From: CAYZEZ01 sp964477295
Lineage (GTDB): Bacteria; Bacteroidota; Bacteroidia; Bacteroidales; SM23-62
DNA length: 8,641 bases
Direction of reading: 5' to 3'
NCBI GenBank assembly: GCA_964477295.1
Contig: CAYZEZ010000211.1
Location: 1 to 8,641, forward strand
A model generated the notes under the pieces. It was not told the origin of the DNA and ran no database searches. It saw nothing but the letters and a program-made list of their open reading frames with translations. Both the position numbers and the translations under genes were made by a program. Of the stretch, positions 1 through 5,410 are shown piece by piece. Position 1 is the stretch's first letter; every line of letters starts with the position of its first letter.

Positions 1-31
1 AAAGGGTGTGTATTCGGCATACACACCCTTT
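1..31 (-). terminator. Perfect 13-bp hairpin, probable pgk transcription terminator
   Basis: Bases 1-13 (AAAGGGTGTGTAT) are exactly complementary to 19-31, with a 5-base loop TCGGC on the plus strand. The hairpin lies 24 bp past the pgk stop codon, where an intrinsic terminator is expected. On the minus strand the stem ends in CCCTTT at the window edge, so any longer U-tract would lie outside the window. On the plus strand the stem is followed by AATTAATT. Because the stem is symmetric it could also end a convergent gene entering from the left. Confidence 0.7.
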
Positions 32-55
32 AATTAATTCTGCTATGCAGGTGAG

Positions 56-1246
56 TTATTTTCTGATGGCTGCAATTCCAGGAAGTTCCTTCCCCTCAAT
101 ATATTCCAGCATGGCACCACCGCCGGTGGATACAAAGCTGACCTTATCTTTTAACTGGTACTTGTTCACAGCAGCCACAGAATCTCCTCCACCAACCAGG
201 CTGAAGGCTCCGGCAGCTGTTGCATCGGCAATAGCCAGAGCCACACTTTTAGTCCCGTTCTGGAAATTGCTCATTTCAAAAACACCCATAGGCCCGTTCC
301 AGAGTATTGTTTTCGATTTTTTAATCGCTTCAGAGAAAAGAGCAATAGTCTCCGGCCCTATATCAAGTCCCATCCATCCATCCGGCACCTCATTTATGGG
401 CATCATTTTGGTAGCAGCTTCATTATCAAATTTTTCTGCTACAATATTATCGACAGGTAATAATAATTCAACTCCCCTGGCTTCGGCTTTTTTAATCAGG
501 TCCAGCGCAATGTCGAGCTTATCCTCTTCGCAGAGGGAAGATCCAATATTTCCTCCCTGGGCCTTAATGAATGTATAGGTCATGCCGCCACCAATGATAA
601 GGATATCGACCTTATCCAGGAGGTTTTCTATAATAAGGATCTTGTCAGAAACCTTGGCCCCACCCATGACTGCAGTAAATGGTTTTACGTTTTGATGCAA
701 TACCTTATCCATGCTGCTAAGCTCATTTAAGATCAGGTATCCGAACATGCTGTCGTTCGGGAAAAATTTTGCCACAATGGTGGTGGATGCATGTGCCCTG
801 TGAGCTGTTCCAAAAGCATCATTTACATACACATCTGCACCTTCAGCCAGTTTACCTGCAAATGCCTCATCCCCTTTTGTTTCTTCCTTGTAGAACCTGA
901 GGTTCTCGAGCAATAAAACATCACCTGGCTGAAGCGCCTTTTTTATCTTCAGCGTCTCATCCCCAATGCAGTCGCTGGCAAATCTGGCTTCTTTGCCTAA
1001 TAATTCAGATAACCTGGGAACTACATGTTTTAAAGAAAATTTCTCTTCAGGCCCCTCTTTTGGCCGGCCCAGGTGTGACATCAGAATAGCAGCTCCACCC
1101 TTTTCAATAATTTTTTTTATCGACGGGATGGCAGCACGAATTCGTGTATCATCCGTCACCTCAAGCTGGTCATTCAGGGGCACATTAAAATCAACTCTCA
1201 TAATGACTTTTTTACCAGTAAAATCATAATTGTCAAGCGTATACAT
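56..1246 (-). CDS. pgk: Phosphoglycerate kinase
   Basis: This cytosolic glycolytic enzyme transfers phosphate between 1,3-bisphosphoglycerate and ADP, giving 3-phosphoglycerate and ATP. The 396-residue length is normal for bacterial monofunctional PGK. Visible family motifs, in order, are RVDFNVP (17-23), SHLGRPK (57-63), LLENLRFYKEE (111-121), NDAFGTAHRAHAS (141-153), GGAKVSDK (194-201), WNGPMGVFE (316-324), GGGDS (352-356) and STGGGA (373-378). Together they cover the substrate-binding N-domain and the nucleotide-binding C-domain. The ATG at 1246 gives the expected N-terminus (MYTLDNYDFTGKKVIMRVDFN). The gene is transcribed alone, divergent from the holB block, with a -7-like box 33 bp upstream and a hairpin just downstream. 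It appears intact, with no missing motif. Confidence 0.97.
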   Translation of the reverse strand: MYTLDNYDFTGKKVIMRVDFNVPLNDQLEVTDDTRIRAAIPSIKKIIEKGGAAILMSHLGRPKEGPEEKFSLKHVVPRLSELLGKEARFASDCIGDETLKIKKALQPGDVLLLENLRFYKEETKGDEAFAGKLAEGADVYVNDAFGTAHRAHASTTIVAKFFPNDSMFGYLILNELSSMDKVLHQNVKPFTAVMGGAKVSDKILIIENLLDKVDILIIGGGMTYTFIKAQGGNIGSSLCEEDKLDIALDLIKKAEARGVELLLPVDNIVAEKFDNEAATKMMPINEVPDGWMGLDIGPETIALFSEAIKKSKTILWNGPMGVFEMSNFQNGTKSVALAIADATAAGAFSLVGGGDSVAAVNKYQLKDKVSFVSTGGGAMLEYIEGKELPGIAAIRK

Positions 1247-1278
1247 GGTATTTGTAATTAGTTTTTATTATGGTTCGC

Positions 1279-1286
1279 CAAAGTTA
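1279..1286 (-). promoter_or_regulatory. Putative Bacteroidetes -7 box for pgk
   Basis: Read on the minus strand the sequence is TAACTTTG, an exact match to the Bacteroidetes -7 consensus TAnnTTTG. It lies 32 bp before the pgk ATG, which leaves a short leader. No clear -33 TTTG is present at the usual spacing, so only half of the promoter is supported. The motif is short and can occur by chance in AT-rich DNA; its position is the main argument. Confidence 0.45.
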
Positions 1287-1303
1287 TAAAAGTATTTTAA
1301 TTT

Positions 1304-1311
1304 TACCTTTG
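1304..1311 (+). promoter_or_regulatory. Putative Bacteroidetes -7 box facing the holB block
   Basis: TACCTTTG matches the TAnnTTTG consensus exactly on the plus strand, in the divergent intergenic region. If used, it would give the holB message a leader of about 140 nt containing the GGATTnAAGG quasi-repeats. No matching -33 element is evident, so the call is weak. Closer to holB, TTTG at 1398-1401 is followed 21 bp later by TAGTTCG, which matches the -7 consensus poorly. Confidence 0.25.
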
Positions 1312-1320
1312 AATGGAGAG

Positions 1321-1372
1321 AGGATTTAAGGGAGAAAGGATTCAAGGATTAAAGTGGTATGTGGGTTAAAGG
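1321..1372 (+). repeat. Purine-rich quasi-repeat (GGATTnAAGG-like)
   Basis: Related short units occur here: AGGATTTAAGG (1321-1331), AGGATTCAAGG (1337-1347), AGGATTAAAG (1345-1354, overlapping the previous one) and the more divergent GGGTTAAAGG (1363-1372). Spacing is irregular. No open reading frame or convincing hairpin is associated. The stretch occupies the middle of the pgk/holB divergent intergenic region, and its function is unknown. Confidence 0.45.
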
Positions 1373-1458
1373 TGTTGTATTTATTCCATGATATGGCTTT
1401 GTTCCACATAAATCAAAAATCATAGTTCGTTAATCATTATTCTTAGATCAATTCATAA

Positions 1459-2583
1459 ATGCAGTTTAGCCAGGTCATTGGACAGCAAACAATAAAGGAT
1501 CGATTGGTTCGGTCGGTAAAGGAAAACAGGGTCAGCCATGCACAATTATTTCAGGGCCCGGAGGGTTCAGGCAGCCTTGCTCTTGCGATGGCGTATTCGC
1601 AATTTTTATCGTGCGAAAACAGGCTTGAAAAAGATTCATGTGGTAAATGTCCATCCTGTATAAAGTATGAGAAACTGGTACACCCCGACCAGCATTTTGT
1701 TTTCCCGGTAGCAGCTACAAAGACTATTGTGAAAGAGCCGATAAGTGATGATTTTATACAGGAATGGAGGGAGTTAATCCTGGAAAATCCATACATAACA
1801 CCAAACCTATGGTATGAAAATATTGGAATTGAAAATAAACAGGGGATAATCAATAAAAGAGAAAGCAATGAGATCATACAGAAGTTTGGATTGAAAACAT
1901 TCGAATCGGATTATAAAATTTTGATCATCTGGATGCCGGAAAAGATGAATCTGACGGCAGCGAATAAGCTGTTAAAACTTATTGAGGAGCCTCCTGAGAA
2001 CAGCGTCTTTTTACTGGTATCTGAGAATACCGAACAGATCATTCCCACAATATTATCACGGACTCAACTCATTAAAATACCTGGTATTGATGAATTAAGC
2101 CTGTTCAATGCACTAAAGGATAAATACCAGATGCCAGAAGATGATCTGCAGCAGGCTGCACATGTGGCAGGTGGTAATTTTATCAGCGCCCTTGATATTA
2201 TTGAGCAAAGCGATAACCATGAGATGAACTTCGACAGGTTTGTACAGATCATGAGATTGGCTTACAGCAGAAACCTTATTGAGATTTTTGACTGGGTTGA
2301 GGATATTTCTGTTATCGGCAGGGAATATCAGAAGGTTTTTTTATCCTTTTCCCTCCGGATGATCCGGGAGAATTATCTCCTGAACCTAAAAAACGAATCA
2401 CTTGTCAGGCTTTCTGTGAAAGAGAGAGATTTTTCTGATAAATTCAAGGCATTTATCAATTCAGAAAATGCCGGGCTTATCGCCGAGGAATTTAACCTGG
2501 CTTTTGTCCATATTGAAGCCAACGCATATGCCCGGATTGTTTTCCTTGATCTGGCCCTTAAGCTGGTCAAGTTAATCCGTTAG
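1459..2583 (+). CDS. holB: DNA polymerase III subunit delta-prime (clamp-loader AAA+ subunit)
   Basis: Delta-prime is the stator subunit of the clamp loader that places the beta sliding clamp on DNA. The 374-residue protein opens with the clamp-loader start FSQVIGQQTIKDRL (3-16) and HAQLFQGPEGSGS (27-39). Four cysteines (52, 61, 64, 67) form the zinc module of the gamma/delta-prime family. WMPEKMNLTAANKLLKLIEEPPE spans 158-180, and SRT (200-202) stands where the SRC motif is usual. The Walker A region GPEGSGS lacks the lysine, so ATP binding is unlikely; E. coli delta-prime is likewise degenerate, which favours this call over DnaX (gamma/tau). The C-terminal part is divergent helical sequence. 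An in-frame stop directly precedes the ATG at 1459, so this is the only upstream ATG start. It leads the plus-strand block, with ricT 44 bp downstream. Confidence 0.85.
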   Translation: MQFSQVIGQQTIKDRLVRSVKENRVSHAQLFQGPEGSGSLALAMAYSQFLSCENRLEKDSCGKCPSCIKYEKLVHPDQHFVFPVAATKTIVKEPISDDFIQEWRELILENPYITPNLWYENIGIENKQGIINKRESNEIIQKFGLKTFESDYKILIIWMPEKMNLTAANKLLKLIEEPPENSVFLLVSENTEQIIPTILSRTQLIKIPGIDELSLFNALKDKYQMPEDDLQQAAHVAGGNFISALDIIEQSDNHEMNFDRFVQIMRLAYSRNLIEIFDWVEDISVIGREYQKVFLSFSLRMIRENYLLNLKNESLVRLSVKERDFSDKFKAFINSENAGLIAEEFNLAFVHIEANAYARIVFLDLALKLVKLIR

Positions 2584-2595
2584 TAAAGATTTTCT

Positions 2596-2603
2596 TATTT
2601 TTG
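2596..2603 (+). promoter_or_regulatory. Putative -7 box just upstream of ricT
   Basis: TATTTTTG matches TAnnTTTG exactly and ends 24 bp before the ATG at 2628. No clear TTTG lies at the -33 distance. It could be an internal promoter between holB and ricT. It also overlaps the TTG at 2601 that would be an alternative ricT start, which argues mildly against that start. Confidence 0.3.
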
Positions 2604-2627
2604 TCAGGCATCAAAAAAAGATTAACG

Positions 2628-3755
2628 ATGACTAATTTTAGTGAATTCAGGATTAATGACAGGGGGTATAAAGAGGATGCACCGGCCAATCAATTATGTG
2701 GTTGCGCCAAGCTTGAAGCGTTTAACTGGTTGCAAAATATACCATCACATACCACAGATACCGATCTTGTGGAAGTAAGGTTTAAAAATACCAGGAAAGG
2801 ATATTTCAGAAACCAGAATCAACTGCGACTCAAACTGGGTGATATTATTGCGGTAGAATCATCTCCGGGACATGACATAGGCATTGTTTCATTGACGGGT
2901 GAACTGGTTGTCAGGCAATTACTGAAGAATAATATATCACCCGATTCGGAAGATCTGAAAAAAATATACCGGAAAGCCAAACAGGTGGATATTGAGAAAT
3001 GGAAAGAAGCCATATCGCTCGAACATGATACCATGATCAGGTCAAGAACAATTGCTGAAGAACTGAAGCTTGACATGAAGATTGGTGACGTTGAATATCA
3101 GGGTGACAGGACAAAAGCAATTTTTTACTATATAGCAGATGAACGTGTCGATTTCAGGGAACTGATCAAGGTTCTGGCGGATGAGTTTAAGGTAAGGATC
3201 GAAATGAAGCAGATTGGTGCCCGCCAGGAAGCCGGGCGGATAGGAGGTATAGGATCGTGTGGTAGGGAGTTGTGTTGCTCGAGCTGGATGACTAATTTTG
3301 TCTCAGTTACCACAAGCTCTGCCCGCTACCAGGAAGTTTCACTCAATCCACAGAAGCTGGCAGGACAGTGCAGTAAACTAAAATGCTGCCTGAACTATGA
3401 GGTCCATTGCTACCTGGATGCTCAAAAAGATTTCCCTGACAAATCAATTCTGCTTGAAACTGAAAAAGGTCCGGCCTATCATCAGAAAACAGATATTCAC
3501 CGCCGGCTTATGTGGTATACCTATGAAAAGGCTGAAGAGGCCTCCACAAACCTTATCCCGCTTTCGATTGAAAGAATACATGAGATTATCAGGATCAATA
3601 AATCCGGGAAGAAGGTAGCCGATCTCACCGAAAACCTGAAAGTTCCGGGCCATGGTTTTATAGGAAGCGACGAAAAAGCAAGTATCGCTCAAAATAACGG
3701 TCCGAACTGGGAAAGGAAAGACAGGTCCAGGAAAAAAAGACGTAAAAAAAGATAA
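2628..3755 (+). CDS. ricT: RicT/YaaT-type PSP1 domain protein
   Basis: The 375-residue protein belongs to the PSP1/RicT (YaaT) family. In Bacillus subtilis, RicT works with RicA and RicF in an Fe-S-containing complex that assists RNase Y-dependent mRNA processing; the role in Bacteroidota is less clear. A PSP1-type region spans about residues 50-190, including DRTKAIFYYIADERVDFRELI (160-180). The family cysteine cluster follows: GSCGRELCCSSW (209-220) and GQCSKLKCC (246-254), plus C261. An extra N-terminal CGC (24-26) is present, and the tail (364-375) is strongly basic (RKDRSRKKRRKKR-like). The ATG at 2628 is preferred over a TTG at 2601, since the extra nine codons overlap a -7-like box and start a protein with no family-like sequence. 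gldH begins 6 bp after the stop, so co-transcription is likely. No RicA or RicF gene is in the window. Confidence 0.85.
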   Translation: MTNFSEFRINDRGYKEDAPANQLCGCAKLEAFNWLQNIPSHTTDTDLVEVRFKNTRKGYFRNQNQLRLKLGDIIAVESSPGHDIGIVSLTGELVVRQLLKNNISPDSEDLKKIYRKAKQVDIEKWKEAISLEHDTMIRSRTIAEELKLDMKIGDVEYQGDRTKAIFYYIADERVDFRELIKVLADEFKVRIEMKQIGARQEAGRIGGIGSCGRELCCSSWMTNFVSVTTSSARYQEVSLNPQKLAGQCSKLKCCLNYEVHCYLDAQKDFPDKSILLETEKGPAYHQKTDIHRRLMWYTYEKAEEASTNLIPLSIERIHEIIRINKSGKKVADLTENLKVPGHGFIGSDEKASIAQNNGPNWERKDRSRKKRRKKR

Positions 3756-3761
3756 TCAAAA

Positions 3762-4232
3762 ATGAATAACAACCGGTTTATCATAATTGGATTTTCCCTG
3801 GTTATCCTTTTCGTTTCATGCGATCAGTCGAGAGTATATGAAAAAAACACAAAAATTCCGAATAGTATCTGGGATCAGAACAATCCGGTACACTTTGAGG
3901 TAACCATCTCGGATACCATTACACCTTATAATCTGTATATTAATGTCAGGAATTCGGGAATGTATCCTATGCAAAACCTCTTTCTGTTCATTACAACCAC
4001 AGCCCCTTCAGGACATTCTGTAAAAGATACTATTCAGATCATGCTGGCCGACAACAAAGGGAAATGGCTTGGGAAAGGACTTGGAGATATCTGGGACCTG
4101 CAACGGCCCTATAAGAAAAATGTAAGGTTCGCACAAACCGGTAAATACATGTTTGATTTCGAACAGGCCATGAGATTGGAGAAACTACCCTTTATTATGG
4201 ATGTTGGACTGCGGGTTGAAAAGACAGAATAA
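3762..4232 (+). CDS. gldH: Gliding-motility lipoprotein GldH
   Basis: The 156-residue protein resembles GldH, a lipoprotein needed for gliding in Flavobacterium johnsoniae and found in Bacteroidota with the T9SS/gliding apparatus. Its exact biochemical role is not established. The N-terminus is a type II signal peptide: MNNNR, a hydrophobic core at residues 6-18, and lipobox cysteine C20 in FVSC. The mature part shows the GldH pattern: IPNSIWDQNNPVHFEV (32-47), YNLYINVRNSGMYPMQNLFLF, a GKGLGDIWD segment near the middle, and MDVGLRVEK at the C-terminus. It is expected to be lipid-anchored and periplasm-facing. It starts 6 bp after ricT and ends 24 bp before trmB, so it is probably in the same transcript. 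The remaining doubt concerns function rather than family, since GldH also occurs in non-gliding Bacteroidota. Confidence 0.87.
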   Translation: MNNNRFIIIGFSLVILFVSCDQSRVYEKNTKIPNSIWDQNNPVHFEVTISDTITPYNLYINVRNSGMYPMQNLFLFITTTAPSGHSVKDTIQIMLADNKGKWLGKGLGDIWDLQRPYKKNVRFAQTGKYMFDFEQAMRLEKLPFIMDVGLRVEKTE

Positions 4233-4256
4233 CATTACCATCACTTAATCTTCATC

Positions 4257-4955
4257 GTGGGGAAGGGAAAACTGAACAAATTTTCTGAAATGAAAACATT
4301 CACGAATGTTTTCCAGCCACAATTTGATGATGTGTATCAGAAAGATTTCAGGTTAAAAGGATTTTGGAGTGGCAAATATTTTAAGAATGCAAATCCAATT
4401 ATTCTTGAATTGGGATGCGGTAAGGGGGAATATACTGTCGGGCTGGCCAGGGCATATCCTCAATTCAATTTCATCGGAGTGGACATTAAGGGTGCCAGGA
4501 TCTGGACCGGGGCAAAAATGGCTGTTGATGAGAACATAAAAAATGTTGCTTTTATAAGATCCAGGATTGAATTTGTAGAATCCTTTTTCGGGAAGGATGA
4601 AATTGATGAAATATGGATTACCTTTCCGGATCCCCAGATAAAGAAACGCCGGAATAAGAAACGGCTCACCGGATCGAGGTTTCTTTCAACGTACAGGAAT
4701 TTCCTTAAGAAGGATGGACTCGTACACCTCAAAACAGACAATGAAGTCATGTTCTCATATACCCGGGAACTGGTTAAGATTAATAATCTTGAGCTGGTCA
4801 GCGAGACAAATGATCTTTATAGATCCGATGTATACGGACCAGCCAGGGACATACAGACTTTCTATGAAAAACAATTCCTCGAAGAGGGATTAAATATCCA
4901 TTATTTACAATTCAGGATAAATCATGATGAACCAATCCGGGAGCCACATTCATAA
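4257..4955 (+). CDS. trmB: tRNA (guanine-N7-)-methyltransferase TrmB
   Basis: TrmB uses S-adenosylmethionine to make m7G at position 46 of the tRNA variable loop. The 232-residue protein has the class I SAM-binding motif ELGCGKGEY (51-59), the following VDIKGARIW (75-83), the family-specific WITFPDPQIKKRRNKKRLT (120-138) and the LKTDNEVMF segment. FPDPQ replaces the more usual FPDPW. The GTG at 4257 is chosen as start because MGKGKLNKFSEMKTFTNVFQ is the typical N-terminus in this phylum; the first in-frame ATG (M12) would cut into it. No Shine-Dalgarno sequence is visible. The last 32 bp overlap the next gene, suggesting translational coupling. Nothing is missing from the catalytic core. Confidence 0.95.
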   Translation: MGKGKLNKFSEMKTFTNVFQPQFDDVYQKDFRLKGFWSGKYFKNANPIILELGCGKGEYTVGLARAYPQFNFIGVDIKGARIWTGAKMAVDENIKNVAFIRSRIEFVESFFGKDEIDEIWITFPDPQIKKRRNKKRLTGSRFLSTYRNFLKKDGLVHLKTDNEVMFSYTRELVKINNLELVSETNDLYRSDVYGPARDIQTFYEKQFLEEGLNIHYLQFRINHDEPIREPHS

Positions 4956-5283
4956 TGACGATGGTTTTTTTACCCAGGTATATGAGGTGACCTGCCTGGT
5001 CCCCCCGGGCAGGGTTACATCCTACGGTGCCATTGCCAGGTACCTGGGTTCTCCTCAATCTTCGAGAATGGTAGGCTGGGCCTTAAATGGGTCACATTTT
5101 CAACCTAAGTTTGTACCAGCTCATCGTGTGGTAAATAGAAATGGCAGGCTAACCGGCAAGCATCACTTTTCCGGCCCCAGGGTCATGCAGGAATTGCTGG
5201 AAAGTGAAGGAGTTCGTGTAATCGACGACCAGGTAGTTGATTATCAGGAACTTTTCTGGGATCCCTCAAAAGAATTAATCTAA
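4924..5283 (+). CDS. Alkyltransferase-like protein (MGMT-family DNA-binding domain without catalytic cysteine)
   Basis: The 119-residue protein is a stand-alone C-terminal domain of the O6-alkylguanine-DNA alkyltransferase (Ogt/MGMT) family. The helix-turn-helix region GRVTSYGAIARYLGSPQSSRMVGWAL (29-54) is well preserved, including the tyrosine and arginine (Y34, R48) that help flip the base. The active-site PCHR reads PAHR (65-68): the acceptor cysteine is alanine, so direct dealkylation is not expected. Such ATL proteins (PWHR in E. coli and fission yeast) bind O6-alkylguanine and hand it to nucleotide excision repair; I infer the same role here. The start is the ATG at 4924 or the adjacent ATG at 4927. 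Both lie inside trmB, in another frame, which suggests coupled translation. C24 lies in the first helix and is not an active-site substitute. Confidence 0.88.
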   Translation: MMNQSGSHIHNDDGFFTQVYEVTCLVPPGRVTSYGAIARYLGSPQSSRMVGWALNGSHFQPKFVPAHRVVNRNGRLTGKHHFSGPRVMQELLESEGVRVIDDQVVDYQELFWDPSKELI

Positions 5284-5312
5284 ATAAAAGAATGATTCTG
5301 AAGGATTAGTGC

Positions 5313-5320
5313 TATATTTG
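5313..5320 (+). promoter_or_regulatory. Putative -7 box for mrp-nifU
   Basis: TATATTTG matches the Bacteroidetes -7 consensus TAnnTTTG exactly and sits in the 127-bp gap before the Mrp gene, the largest gap since holB. No -33 TTTG is seen at the usual distance. If active, transcription would start near 5327 and the tandem repeat would form the start of an untranslated leader of about 85 nt. Confidence 0.35.
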
Positions 5321-5324
5321 AGTC

Positions 5325-5352
5325 GTGATCAGTGATCGGTGATCAGTGATCG
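5325..5352 (+). repeat. Four tandem heptamers GTGATCR
   Basis: Units are GTGATCA (5325-5331), GTGATCG (5332-5338), GTGATCA (5339-5345) and GTGATCG (5346-5352), that is, an exact 14-bp unit repeated twice. Each unit holds a GATC, and the first and third contain the palindrome TGATCA, so copies can pair with each other in RNA or single-stranded DNA. The array lies between the ATL gene and mrp, just after the -7-like box. The function is unknown. Confidence 0.9.
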
Positions 5353-5410
5353 AAGAGCCAGGAATAGGGGAGTTGAACAGGATTAGTTTATCGCATTAAG
5401 TTTAGGTAAA

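Noticed and set aside
6..578. A 190-codon plus-strand open frame opposite the end of pgk
   Set aside because: It is entirely antisense to pgk, whose motifs are clear, and its translation shows no recognisable domain and looks like a frame shadow.
1247..1458. tRNA, riboswitch or small RNA in the divergent spacer
   Set aside because: No cloverleaf arms, CCA end, or recognisable aptamer core was found, and the purine-rich strand has little self-complementarity.
2601..2627. Longer ricT form starting at TTG
   Set aside because: The additional codons overlap a -7-like box and add no family-like sequence, while an ATG follows at 2628.
3397..3692. Overlapping open frames within ricT on both strands
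   Set aside because: They are internal to a gene with conserved cysteine clusters and a long open frame; no independent start signal or domain was seen.
5325..5352. CRISPR array or iteron-type origin
   Set aside because: The 7-bp units are directly adjacent without spacers and only four in number, with no DnaA-box cluster or replication gene of the initiator type nearby.
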